From: Leucogyrophana mollusca
Taxonomy: Eukaryota > Basidiomycota > Agaricomycetes > Boletales
Direction: 5' to 3'
Assembly: GCA_021014945.1 (NCBI GenBank)
Contig: MU266336.1
Span: forward strand, 1-64,000
DNA length: 64,000 nucleotides
The notes beneath the pieces were generated by a model that saw only the letters and a program-made list of their open reading frames with translations, was not told the DNA's origin and did not search any database. Shown piece after piece: positions 47,560 to 57,913 of the stretch (positions are counted from its first letter, which is position 1; every line of letters starts with the position of its first letter). Position numbers and translations under genes: made by a program.

Positions 47560-48453
47560 ATGTCAATTCTCCCGATTCACTCATCCTCAATTCTCACATC
47601 TTCAATCCTTCCATCCCTTCCACCCGCCCTCGACCCCCACGTCCCCGAATCATTCGGCCCCGGACCGGCCATGCCACCCAGCCTCGATCCACCGCAGATG
47701 TCTGGTTCTCTCCCCACCGGGATAACAAGCTCGTCCGGGTCTAGCTCATCGACTTCCTCTCGTACCAGGACATCTACTTCATGTCCCTCGTCCACAGGCA
47801 CATTTTCCACTACAGTCACGTCATCGATCGTGCGGCCTACAACATTTGCGGGTAATTTATCTCTCACGTCTATGATGCAGACAGGCTTTACAGAGGAGAC
47901 GACCACTATACCATACACTGTCACGATGACCGCACTGGAAAATTCGAATCAGACCTCCTCTACGAGCGTTGCCACCGCGTTTCCCGCCAGTTCCACTACC
48001 TTCACACCTCCTCCTACCTCTAGATCAACTCTCAGCACTCGAGATATCATCATAGTCATAGCGAGTCTCGCTGGGCTGTTCCTCATCGCTATCCTGATCT
48101 TCCTCGCTCTCCGCCGTCGAGCCAAAAAATCGAAATACGAAGCCCCGGCCATAGTGCCATATGCGTTCGCGCAGCCTTCTGCGCATCCTTCTGCGCATGT
48201 CCCTAGCGTAAAACTAGGGCTACATATGGGCAACAATCCGCTCCTCGACTTCCAAAGCGACGTCCACTCGGTGTCTTCGCACACGTTCTTGGCATCCAGA
48301 AGTGAGTGGGAAGTACCAGACGAATCCGCGGGGACTTCAACGAGGATAGGATCCTCTGATCGCGAGCGGCTAATGAGAAAAATCCGGTCACTGGTGAGGA
48401 GAGAGGTGGCAAAGAATGAACGTTCAGTGCACTCGAATTTTATCACTGGATAA
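47560..48453 (+). CDS. Mucin-like single-pass membrane protein, family member 3
   Basis: Single exon, 297 aa. Start MSILPIHSSSILTSS; weakly hydrophobic, not a convincing signal peptide. The Ser/Thr-rich ectodomain covers 50-160. The helix at about 163-184 (IIIVIASLAGLFLIAILIF) is followed by RRRAKKSKYE. The tail matches member 2 closely: IVPYAFAQPSA (with a PSAHPSAH duplication), GLHMG, ESAGTSTRIGSS, RERLMRKIRSLVRREVAKN. Ectodomain identity to member 2 is visibly much lower than tail identity. It is convergent with the small gene at 48624-49172. Probably a surface protein with a conserved intracellular partner-binding tail (inference). Confidence 0.8.
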   Translation: MSILPIHSSSILTSSILPSLPPALDPHVPESFGPGPAMPPSLDPPQMSGSLPTGITSSSGSSSSTSSRTRTSTSCPSSTGTFSTTVTSSIVRPTTFAGNLSLTSMMQTGFTEETTTIPYTVTMTALENSNQTSSTSVATAFPASSTTFTPPPTSRSTLSTRDIIIVIASLAGLFLIAILIFLALRRRAKKSKYEAPAIVPYAFAQPSAHPSAHVPSVKLGLHMGNNPLLDFQSDVHSVSSHTFLASRSEWEVPDESAGTSTRIGSSDRERLMRKIRSLVRREVAKNERSVHSNFITG

Positions 48454-48623
48454 TGGCCGCATGTGTCATGCTTATAAAACTCGAACTTGTTGTCCGTTAC
48501 AGGACTGATAGTACACAACTCGATGCACACTTGTATGAGGCTGAACAGGCCGTAGGAGGATATCATTCAATCGGTGCCAGTAGAGGATTGCCCATGAACC
48601 GACTCCTCATGTGAAGCGGTCTC

Positions 48624-49172
48624 CTATTTTTTCGCACCGCTCATAGACTTAGCGCTGCCTTCCACTTCTTTGCATCCGGGCGCCTGTGTCGATGCTGACT
48701 TCTCGTCGATCTCTGTGCCCACTACCACCAAGCTCCGCGAGCCCCCAGCAATAGACTGTACCATCTTGACGTCATGCGTGAGAAGCAAACGCTGCTCCCG
48801 CCGTTCTTGCAGGCCTCGCAAGACAATCAAGACTATGAGGTACCCCGTCAGCGTCATCATCAGCACCATGAAACACAAGATAGCATTATGGACGTCGACA
48901 ACGAGCGTGTGCAAGGCGAAGTGGATGCTCGACGCGATTTGGTCCGACGTGGCGGAGAAGTCTTGGACTGCATCATGGACATCGGTGGTTAGGGATGCGA
49001 GGGAACGATCGACGGAGGCGACCACCGCGTCCGAGTTCTTGGCGAGCTGGTCGGACATCATGCGAAGGGCGTCGACGGCCTCCCTGCCACCAAGTCCTCG
49101 AATTACCATCTCAGCGATTTGCTGGCCGTTTACATCGACATGGACGTGGGGACGAGACGCTAGAATACCCAT
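48624..49172 (-). CDS. Small myristoylation-motif/single-helix membrane protein, copy 2
   Basis: Starts at MGILASRPHVHVD (49172), homologous to the start of copy 1; 182 aa. Gly2/Ser6, the amphipathic region and the helix are unchanged, with only about eight substitutions in the first 150 residues. The frame ends at AKK followed by TAG, 16 codons earlier than the frame of copy 1; downstream codons (SHEESVHGQSST) still match copy 1 in frame. So the stop is a recent change or is read through. Convergent with mucin-like gene 3. Confidence 0.85.
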   Translation of the reverse strand: MGILASRPHVHVDVNGQQIAEMVIRGLGGREAVDALRMMSDQLAKNSDAVVASVDRSLASLTTDVHDAVQDFSATSDQIASSIHFALHTLVVDVHNAILCFMVLMMTLTGYLIVLIVLRGLQERREQRLLLTHDVKMVQSIAGGSRSLVVVGTEIDEKSASTQAPGCKEVEGSAKSMSGAKK

Positions 49173-49683
49173 GATGTGACTGCAATCATTTGAACTTGCC
49201 CGAACGATATGAGAGTGCAAGGAACTTACAATGAGCTGTCAGAGGAAGGTGGCGTATGGCTGGGGTGTGTAACGGTGATTTATAGGATTCATTGGCGCCA
49301 AGTAGGCTGCTGTTTGCGTGTGCAAAGCGGTGTTGCAGTGCGTTGCTTAATGGAAGCCTTCTTGAGCGCCTGTGGTGACGGCAACATTCGAGGGCGTAGG
49401 GCATGCTGCCCTCACAGGTAATTCAACACTGAGTACACTGTAGCCAATTTAATCCTGGACTGAACAACAGCTTTTGATGATGCTCCATCGGCATATCTGC
49501 AGGGGCGTATGCTGAGACAAAAGCGACCAGGGGCGAATTCAACTTCTCACCTTCGATTTTGCACAAGGCCAGGGTGATTCGAGAAATTGGGTATATAACA
49601 GCTTGTCATATCCATTCGCTGCCGGTGTGCACTATTAATTTAACATGTAAGAAATATCCAAAATAGTCCATCGCCCAGCGAGG
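49173..49683. other. Upstream region of the small gene and end of module copy 2
   Basis: Homologous to 46244-46620 up to about 49545. No gene supported. Confidence 0.5.
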
Positions 49684-51146
49684 CTACATAGATTCAGTTC
49701 GCCGATATCCATCCGCCATGAACCCTGGATCCCAAACATCACACCCTACCTGTGTAAGCCATAAATCACGCATCTCCCTCCTCCATCTCCGCAGAGCTCG
49801 ACACTCGCGACGTGCTTCACCTGTACACTCACACTCCCACCATGAGCATGGTCGCCAGGATCCCTCGAATGGAGGCCCCTCAACGAAACTTGAGCCTGTC
49901 ACGCGCGTACAAAGGCGGGCGAAGCGAGTGCGCCGCTGAACCGCTACGAGTCCCTTGCGGAGCCGTGGAAGTGTGTGTTTGTCGACGGCGAAGGCAACGA
50001 TGCTCATACGCTGCCTGTGGGAGAGTCCGGGAGCGACGAAGCCGAAGATTTCTTGCTGAAGTTCGGTGGGTAAGTCGAAGAAAGGAGATATCCCCGCTAG
50101 CCTGGGTTTTGCTGAGGCCCTCCGACCTGATCCCGAGCGCAAGAATAACGCACGGGAATAACGCAAGAAGGCGAGCGCGTCATCTCTTGTCTGGAGTTTT
50201 GCCTGCAGATTCCGCCGCGATGCCCCATTCAAGATCCTCCAGCCGTCCTGCCAAGCAAGCATCCTCCGGTCCCCATTGCCATCACTCTCATCGCTATGAA
50301 GATCATCAAGGTTCGCCTTCCACAGACTATAGTTACTCGTATCAATGGCGTCTATAATTGATCGAGCGCCAGGTAATGTGAGGCTGTTCGCATTACACTG
50401 CAGTCGCTCGAGTCTGCAACGAGGAGAGCTGACGTAATCAACGATAGCGGGAACTGCGGCGCGGGTCATCCCTATCGCGGATAAGTCGAGGTGACGCAGG
50501 TATGGCGTCGTGAGCATTGGGAGAAAGGCGCATATGAACGAGTCTGACAGGGTGCCACTGTGAATGAGCTGAAGAGTACAAAGTCGCGAGGTATTCAGTG
50601 CGGCAGCGAATTTGGTGATTATATCCCGATCAGTAGTTAGAGGGTTCTATACCCAGAAGATAACATGAGCCTGACGTCGTGAGGGGACTGGGGAGCGGCG
50701 GAAATGAACCTACCCCAGACAGACAAAGTTCTCGTATGACCTCGTTTCCGTGAAGAAACTTTGCGACTGCGAGGAGTCCTTTTGCGCCAATATCGTTTTT
50801 TGTCAGGTATAGCTCTGTCACATTATCTCGGCACTCCTGGCCGGCTTTGGAGGACAAGTAGTTGAATAGTTGCACGCATCCCTCGTCGCCCAAGTGACTG
50901 TTCCCGATATCAAGTCTGTGGACAACATCTCGCCGACGTATCGAACTGATGATAGTTTTCGCACCTGACCACAGAATTGAGTCGCCAGTAAAAAAGTAAA
51001 ACGAAGTCAATCGCGGAAAACCTACTTATGTTGGATGCAAGCTTAGCGTTGACACTCTTCATGCGCGAGTTGCCTGCAGACCGCACTGTTGCCGGGTCCT
51101 CATCGTAGGGATGCCGTGGCTTTGAGGACGTGAATTTGAGACGCAT
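49684..51146 (-). CDS. Leucine-rich-repeat (ribonuclease-inhibitor-like) protein
   Basis: Exons 51146-51026, 50964-50714 and 50646-49684 join in frame (1335 nt, 444 aa). After a basic N-terminus, RI-type LRRs are visible: VVHRLDIGNSHLGDEG, VTELYLTKNDIGAKGL, IRELCLSGN, LRHLDLSAIGM and LERLQCNANSLTLPGA. The second half is a different, Arg-rich domain with an F-box-like helix FFDLPTELQQEIFGFV (residues about 280-300), then a Trp/Arg-rich C-terminal region (SWWECECTG). LRR proteins of this kind act as protein-binding scaffolds. The order LRR then F-box-like is reversed relative to usual F-box-LRR proteins. No membrane segment. Partner unknown. Confidence 0.8.
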
Positions 51147-51536
51147 GGACGGCGAGGGAAAAGGGCAAGGAGTAGGGTTCGTAGTCTTTGCACTTATATC
51201 TTGTCATCGGCCTGGAGACACCGTGTTTGGAAGGAAAATGCACCGCATGCTGTGGATAGCTTCGACGTGCACCCCACGACGCGGAGGCATTCCTGATCCG
51301 GCCGTTGTTTCTGGGCGGCAAAGCCGCTGAGTTCGATTCAAGCATGCTTGTGACTTCCTCACGACTCAGTGAATCGCATCCAAGAAGATCCAAGACTTAT
51401 GTATTAAATAGTGAGCGCGAAAAGGTCTGTTATCTGTTATTGATGCAACGAATGGTCACTTCTTCTTCTACAGACTCGAGGATGAGAACACTAAGTGTGC
51501 TCAAATATATCAAGGCGAGATAGCGAATCTGTGTGT
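51147..51536. other. Intergenic
   Basis: Between the LRR gene start and the SDR stop. Small frames only; promoter of the LRR gene presumably lies here. Confidence 0.45.
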
Positions 51537-52522
51537 CTAAGGGGCATCAACACTCGTCGCGGTAATGGTGTGTTCCCAGAGGCTCTGCCTCGCTTCACCA
51601 TAGGGGCTAGGCCCCTTGATAATCTCCGCGCGAGGCTTCCTTCTGAATGCACCACTCTCTCCTTGTAGCAGAGCGTACAACATGTACTCTGCACAGTCTC
51701 CTGGAGATACGGAGACGGGGTACAGGAGCATTGACAAGATCGCCGTGAAAGGTCGCAGGGCCCAGTTCTCGACTTACAGTATGGGTGTGCGAACAACACC
51801 AGGCGATATGTGAGTGAAAGCAATCCCTGGTTCGCGCGAAGCAAAATCCTGGGGGGGAAATGAAACGAGTTAGGGAGACGAAGGGGAGCTGATGGTGGAC
51901 ACACTTCGACCATCATATCATTATATGTCTGGGCAGCTGAGGCCGCGTTTGCCAAGCTGTAATGTTTCTTCAGGCCCAAATCGTCCAGATCTATCTTCCC
52001 GCTATATTCACCACCCAAAACCGTCAGGACCTTCGCATCCTCCCCTTCATCTTTCGCTGCCCGCAGGAGTGGGAGCAGGTCGTGGATGAACTTCCACCTC
52101 GCATAATAATGCAATGCCAATTTCTCGTCTATCCCTTCCTCGGTCTCGGTTCTGCCGCGTATACTCAGGATTCCTGGGGATAGTACAAGAAAGTTGATCT
52201 TTGGTAGCCTAGAGAGAAGGTCAACCGTGGTGGTGCGGACGTTCTTCATGAGCGTCGCGTCACATTCCACGAACTCGTGAAGAGGTTCACCGCCACTTGT
52301 TGATGTGACTTTGGGGAAAGACGCGAGGATCGACTCTGCGGCGGATCGATTTCGGCCACAAATGATGATGTGAGCGTTGCCTTTGGTGTATTGAGCGAAC
52401 GCCCTTGCAGTTGCCTCGCCTATTCCTGAGGTGCCTCCCACGAAAAGAGCTACAGGAAGGGATTTCGGCGAATATTTGGCATTGGAGGCGCGCACAACGC
52501 TGAGCGTACGGTGCATAGACAT
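51537..52522 (-). CDS. Short-chain dehydrogenase/reductase with in-frame stop
   Basis: Start at 52522 (MSMHRTLSVV...); exon 1 to 51905, 56 nt intron, exon 2 51848-51537; 309 codons read through. Rossmann signature FVGGTSGIGEATARAF (near residue 30), then IICGRN (NADP-type Arg), FLVLSPG in place of NNAG, and DDLGLKKHYSLANAASAAQTYND, where the usual catalytic YxxxK is not evident. C-terminal part: HISPGVVRTP and SPGDCAEYMLYAL. A TAA codon (51774-51776) interrupts exon 2 exactly after RTPIL, while the homologous sequence continues after it. An intron starting at that GTAAGT would not keep the frame. It may be a pseudogene, a base error or a truncated form. Fungal SDRs of this type lack a known substrate. 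Confidence 0.75.
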
Positions 52523-52798
52523 GGCGACTAAGTGATAGGTGGGTTTCGGGAGGGTATAACTCACAGACTCACATTTTATACTTTCCGCCCGCCAGTCAGT
52601 ACTCGTAAGCTGAGGCTGAGAGCATCCTGCCGCCTTTCCGCGCGTCCAAGGGTGTGACATCCAATACAGCAATTATGTCTCACGATAGATGCCGCCAATG
52701 CCGCTTGCCCCGCCACACTGACAGCAACCACCATTGTGACCCGCAGCTTGTAGGCTTGAACCAGCGCATTTCTTTTCAGTATCTCATTCAGCTCAGCG
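52523..52798. promoter_or_regulatory. Shared divergent upstream region of SDR and VPS68
   Basis: The two genes start 276 bp apart on opposite strands, so this interval should hold both promoters. No clear TATA box or other motif is singled out. Confidence 0.4.
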
Positions 52799-53467
52799 AT
52801 GTCGCTCCCAAGGTCGGACTATGATCCTCGTAGGGTCTGTTTGAATCCGTTTCCGGATGTCAACCTGGGAAAACATCGTAGGACTATCGGTATCTACCTA
52901 GCGGGTGCTTTGGTACGCCCCACTTGCTCACAGATTCGTATGGGCTCACTCACAAACTGAGATACAGTTTGCGCTCGCCAACTGGACTTTCCTGGACGCT
53001 GCTATCCTGTCTGCGCATGCGCACGCGCCGTATGATGAACCCCAAATTCCTCCACCTGTTCACGTCCAATTCGTCGACTGGGTCCCCGGTTTCTGCTCCT
53101 TATTCGGCATGCTCATTGTCAATCTTATCGACAAGGACAGAATTAGAGGCGAGGATGGCTTTGGAGACTCGAGGGCCGTTTGGAGAGCACGATTGTTCCT
53201 GTTCATCGGATTTGCACTGATGGCCGGGGGGTTGGCTGGGAGCGTTGTAAGTGTCGCAGTTACCTGAAGAGGCACGGTGTCCTGATTCTGTCCATCTGAT
53301 CTCAGTCCCTGCTCGTCTTGAAATATGTCATGAAAGATTACCCGGAGCAGTATACCTACTATGGATACGCGAACGTGTCGCAAAATGTCGCCCTCATGCT
53401 GTCTGCCGTGGTATTATGGATTGCACAGAGCGCTCAGAGCGAATTTGACTACAACCTTACTCTATAA
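52799..53467 (+). CDS. VPS68: Vps68/TMEM50 family membrane protein
   Basis: Exons 52799-52912, 52968-53246 and 53306-53467, total 555 nt and 184 aa, all junctions in frame. Four hydrophobic segments: TIGIYLAGALFALANWTF (about 29-46), VDWVPGFCSLFGMLIVNL, LFLFIGFALMAGGLAGSV and VALMLSAVVLWIAQ. PGFCSLFGMLIVNLID and the WVPG turn are typical of the family. In yeast Vps68 is a small endosomal/vacuolar membrane protein that works in vacuolar sorting and endosome maturation together with ESCRT-III. Length matches the family (about 180). Start chosen as the first ATG giving the conserved DPR...NPFP leader. Confidence 0.88.
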
Positions 53468-54124
53468 TCGCAACAATTGCGTGTTCTGCAGATGTAGCGT
53501 GCTTGTTTCGTTGTCCTGCCTAGTTGTTGTATGTACTCACTCAACGTTTGCAAAGCAGAACGAGTGTTGTAGATCTGCATCTCAATGTCCTACTTTTTTT
53601 TCCCCCTTCACCGAGTTGAGCGCTTCGCAGAAGTGAGAGAGAGCTGGAGCTAGTACAAGAATTACCACGGGGACTCGACTCGAAGGATAGGATACACTGC
53701 CCTAGGTGGGTCTTCTCATTCTTTCTGAGCAGAGGTATAGCCACACCATACATTCCCCGCCACCCATCAATCACTCTGCCTAGCAGCGATCGAAATCACT
53801 CCACTGTAGAATTCGGATGGCCATCCGACACTCAGTCTCAGGTAAGCCCCGTTGCGTTCATCATATGCTGATCGTGTGTCCATCACTTTAGGGAGGCGCA
53901 TAATCTGCGCGATGCAGGTTCGGCCACTGGTACGCTTCGACTTCACCTCAATATCCCAGGCTTTCGGGGACTGTGATGCACCGCCCTGGAGGGCCTGATT
54001 GATGTGTGGGCTATATACAGCAGAGGATAAACTGACGCTCTGGGTGTGCAAAGATACAAAGAACCGCAGGCACCCTATGATTTGGGCGTTTTACGATATT
54101 CCTTTATTCTGATACCAAGGGACA
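53468..54124. other. Intergenic upstream of mucin-like gene 4
   Basis: No gene. Just before the ATG the sequence CCAAGGGACAATG resembles the leaders of the other members at 56384 and 59072. Confidence 0.5.
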
Positions 54125-55479
54125 ATGCATCCCCTCTACGCTCGCTTTTCAACACACGCTCCTTTAGCTTCGAACGCGGATTGTTCGCGTTCTTCAAGTA
54201 CGATCAAACCAGCCCACTCTCTGAGCCAGGAGGGGGCTGCTGTATCTCGGAGTACCGCTGCTATGCGTACCCATTCTGGTGCGTATGAGTGAACTTGTGT
54301 TCGTGGAAAGTATGCTCATACTCATGTTGTCAACTTGGCCTTGTTGCCTGAATGTAACATGTAGTTGGCATCTCAGATGCACTGCGACCACGTCCTCCCC
54401 ATGGCCAGATATCTGACTCTCTCAAAGACATGGATCATGGATACAGCACCTCTCTTTTGCACGATCCTGCCTCCTCGCCGTCTATCTCTCCGCCACCTTT
54501 ATCGACTCAGCATCGTCGAATTACTCCGGTAAAGCCCTCCCCTCAAACTTACTATACCCTGTCGTCTGAAGAGTCGGCTGTGGTCGGCCAACGAGAGGAT
54601 GACTTCGATCTTTGCTCTGGGAATCTCGGATCGTTACTTTGCACCAAGGTAGTAGGGGGAATCCTCTCGCATTTTCTCCCCCCCGGGAACTCCCCTTCTC
54701 CGGGAGGCTCCCCACCCCCCGAGTCCATAAAGCCCCCACCACCGTCTCAGGCTACCTCGTCTACTATCACATCCTCCACTTCGGTCGGAGGGCTGCCCTC
54801 AAGTCCCACGACAACATCGTTCTCCCCGACCACCGCTTTGTCTCAAGGATCTGAGATCGCATCCACTGCATCTAGCGGCCCGTCGCCGTCGCCGCCCTTT
54901 GCTCAGCCATCACGATCACTATCACAATCGTCCGCATTTCCATCCACTTCATCGTCCAAGCCAGGTTACCCGGCCGCATCGGCGTCAGTGTCGTCCGATC
55001 CCAGTCAAAGCTCGAGGACTACAGGCATGATCGTCGGCGTCCTGGCAGCCGTGATCCTGGTCCTCGTTATCATCATACTCCTCTTACTCCGCTACCGCCG
55101 TAAAAAATCGACCAAGCTCGCCAATCTACGTGATGACGCGGTGCGACAATCTCAAACACTGTCCCCAGGGTTCATTTCCCCGCTGGTATACAGACCATTT
55201 GCAACTCCAGACAATCGGGAAAGCATCACGTCGTCATCTTTTGGGCAGTTTGCATACGGAGACTATGGAACCCCTGCGGAGTTTCCAATAGACGAAGATG
55301 CTTCCACTCTTGCGAGAAGACGGAGAGAGGCGATACTTTCGACACTACACGCATCCTGTGAGGAGTGTGGGAGAAGCGGTGTGCCCCTGGACAGCACGAT
55401 GGAGGAGAAGCAACCGCAATTTTCCGGGGAGTCTGTTGAGACCTCTGAAACATGGTCGGCAAAGTGGATTGCAGTCTAG
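54125..55479 (+). CDS. Mucin-like single-pass membrane protein, family member 4
   Basis: Exon 1 (54125-54278) encodes MHPLYARFSTHAPLAS..., matching the starts of members 5 and 6 (MxSPHTRxxS). A phase-1 intron of 149 nt leads to exon 2 at 54428; total 401 aa. No signal peptide. The ectodomain has a short Cys pair (LCSGNLGSLLC, about 113-123) then Pro/Ser/Thr-rich sequence. The helix at about 252-272 (MIVGVLAAVILVLVIIILLLL) is followed by RYRRKK. Tail: TSSSFGQFAYGD, then DEDASTLARRRREAILSTLH, clearly related to the DDASAIARxxRxxELEMLYP block of member 6. Surface protein with unknown role; the family is expanded in this window. Confidence 0.8.
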
Positions 55480-56383
55480 TCGATCTGGGCTCTGTATTAC
55501 TCTGGATAGCGTTGCGGTGGGCCAATGGAGTTTACCTCCGACTAATATGATACTGTTTATATCTAACCATGGTCAATATTTTTGCTTTGGCACTCTCTTT
55601 GTTTATAGTGTTTCGTTGGATGTGGACTTGTTAGCATCTTGTCATAGTGGGTCTGGCCCACGGATAAGCCTCCTCCTGCCCCCTATGAATCAATTATTTA
55701 ACATGGATGAACTAATTCCTTTCTGCGCTACGGCTACGGCTCGGGTGCCGCGGGGGTTACAACCCTTGCCTGGCAGCTTCGACTGCCTGAATCAAGCAAC
55801 ATAAGCACTGCCACCAACCACCGATCGAACCTTTTCCTTTCCAAATTCACACCATCACTGTCAACAGATTTCGAGCTTCCTGTGCGCAAGTCTGGTGTTC
55901 AACACTCTCATCATCAAGTGAGGTATGGCAACCAGGTGATAGGCCCGAGTCCGAAATGTCCAGGTCGATCTTGTCGAATACTGCATTGATATCACCGAGC
56001 GGAGGTGTCGCCTCCCCGTGACAACGTAACTGCAAGTCTCAACCTCAGGCTTCTTTCCTTGAGGCGCTCTACACGCTAAGAAGATTGCCTTCGTTCAGCC
56101 TGGTTTATATGGCCTAGCTCATTATGCTTAACATCCCCGCCTCGGCTTGATGTAACGCAGGAATCACGATGACGACACGCCCTCTGTTTCGATGGCTCGA
56201 TGGGCCAGTGTACCGAAGCCCCTGGGGCAGTACATAGCATCGGCAAGTGAATCAAGATGGCCGATCGGCATACTCCTGAAGATGACTTTGATAATCCATG
56301 TTTTACATGCCCATCCATACAAAGAGTGAAGGTGCGACGGACTGTTTGATGACCTCCATTCATTTTCTTTTCCCAAAGGGAAT
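55480..56383. other. Intergenic
   Basis: The 55298-55804 frame is partly a shadow of member 4 and has no domain. Nothing else recognised. Leader of member 5 at the right end (CCCAAAGGGAATATGG). Confidence 0.45.
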
Positions 56384-57913
56384 ATGGCTTCCCCTCACAC
56401 TCGCTTTTCTCGACACACTCTTTTGTCATCAGAGAACACTCGTTCATCCACGGCAGATCCGTCGTCCAAGAAGAGGATGATAAAAGCCAGAGCGGAAAAT
56501 GACAGTGCGCCGGAATATCAAGCAACTGCTAAACGCTCAGCTGTCGCATTCACTTCTAGAAGTACGTGTGATTTCGTCTTTGGCAATCGGGCGGCTAGTA
56601 ATAATCGACGTGTCGTGTTTGATCCTCTTCCAGGTGCGACAGTCGGTGAAACCTTGCTTTCAAGCTCGTCTTTAAAGTTCCCCCCTGCCAGTTCTCACCA
56701 GCAAGCGGCGGCGGCAGAAGCAGCAAAGTTAGGGCCAACAGCGCTCCGTGTTGATACTGCGCCTACCGTGAAATCACAACCTTCAACCACCAGAACCTCT
56801 TCACTTACCCAACCTACCACTCCGCCAACCTTCGACGTGTCCGCTTCCAGTGATGCATGGCGCCGTCTCGACAGCGAATGTCCCACGGGATCTATATGCA
56901 TAGATTTATTAGGCCTCATCCAGCCCTGCGTCAATATCCCGCTACTGCCAATTCCGCTCCCTACTTGTGAGCTGGGGGATATTTTGTGCTGCTTACCACC
57001 CGCGAGGTCGAGCTCTGCTCCTTCCGAAACCTCCAGTCGCGCAGCCCCCACTATTCACGTAAACACTACTAGTCCAAGCCCCGCCCCTAGAACTACCCAG
57101 AAAAGCTCGCCTTCTTCTTCCTCCTTTTTTTTACCTTCATCATCCTCGGCGCCACGCGGATCGTCCACTTCTTCAACAGCCACTATTTCTCGCTCAGTCG
57201 TTACTTCGACGGGTCCCTCATCACCGTTTCTGACGTACTCGAAAACGTTGTCATCGGCCACTACTTTCTCTGCATCGGGAACATACCCTCGCAGGCCACA
57301 CACCCCTACGCGCGATTCCTCAACCTCGCTTGTCAGCTCTACCACTCTGTCTACAACCCGAACACCTAGCTCGTCGCCTTCACTCACTGCATCTTCAACA
57401 ATGTTCATCCACTCCTCATTAACGCACATTAACCCCCCGTCCTCGTCAACTCACTCCAACTCCTTGTTTTCGCCGTCGGTCCCAGTCTCTTCGCCAACAT
57501 CTATCGACTCTATGTCTCCGTCGAACAGTTCACGCACGCTCGAAATAAGCATCGGAGCTGCCGTCGGAGGCGTTGCGCTCCTTGCCATTATTGCCTACTT
57601 TTTGCTGCGATGTCGGCGCCACGTTCCGACGATTACCCCTTTTGAATACAACACACTCCCAGATCCCCCTCCCACACCGTCAGACCTGCCCGCGAAAATC
57701 GGGTGGAGTCCGCCGAACGTGAGTATGCGGAACAGCGTCATTTCGTCCTTCATCATATCATCAGCCACGCTTGGGGTTTCTGAGGAAGAGATTGCCGACG
57801 ATGAATCGGCTATCGCGCGACGCCAACGAGAGAGGGAACTCGAGAAGCTCTATCCATGCCACAAGACTGATCGTGGACGTGAGCGAGACTCAAGTTGCAA
57901 TGGAGAGGTCTAG
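56384..57913 (+). CDS. Mucin-like single-pass membrane protein, family member 5
   Basis: Starts MASPHTRFSRHTLLS. A 72 nt intron (56562-56633) without stop is predicted at the same phase-1 place as in members 4 and 6, giving 485 aa; retaining it gives 509 aa. A small Cys-rich module follows (CPTGSICIDLLGLIQPCVNI, then TCELGDILCCLP), then a long Ser/Thr-rich stalk. The helix at about 363-384 (ISIGAAVGGVALLAIIAYFLL) precedes RCRRH. The tail has TPFEYNTLPDPPPTP, VISSFIIS and DDESAIARRQRERELEKLYP. No cleavable signal peptide is visible despite the extracellular-looking stalk. Paralogue of members 1, 4 and 6. Confidence 0.82.
   Translation: MASPHTRFSRHTLLSSENTRSSTADPSSKKRMIKARAENDSAPEYQATAKRSAVAFTSRSTCDFVFGNRAASNNRRVVFDPLPGATVGETLLSSSSLKFPPASSHQQAAAAEAAKLGPTALRVDTAPTVKSQPSTTRTSSLTQPTTPPTFDVSASSDAWRRLDSECPTGSICIDLLGLIQPCVNIPLLPIPLPTCELGDILCCLPPARSSSAPSETSSRAAPTIHVNTTSPSPAPRTTQKSSPSSSSFFLPSSSSAPRGSSTSSTATISRSVVTSTGPSSPFLTYSKTLSSATTFSASGTYPRRPHTPTRDSSTSLVSSTTLSTTRTPSSSPSLTASSTMFIHSSLTHINPPSSSTHSNSLFSPSVPVSSPTSIDSMSPSNSSRTLEISIGAAVGGVALLAIIAYFLLRCRRHVPTITPFEYNTLPDPPPTPSDLPAKIGWSPPNVSMRNSVISSFIISSATLGVSEEEIADDESAIARRQRERELEKLYPCHKTDRGRERDSSCNGEV

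Larger units (their letters stand above)
47040..49545. repeat. Tandem-duplicated two-gene module, copy 2
   Basis: See copy 1 (44050-46620). Gene order, orientations and the convergent spacing are the same. The coding part of the small gene is the best conserved piece, the mucin-like ectodomain the least. Confidence 0.92.
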
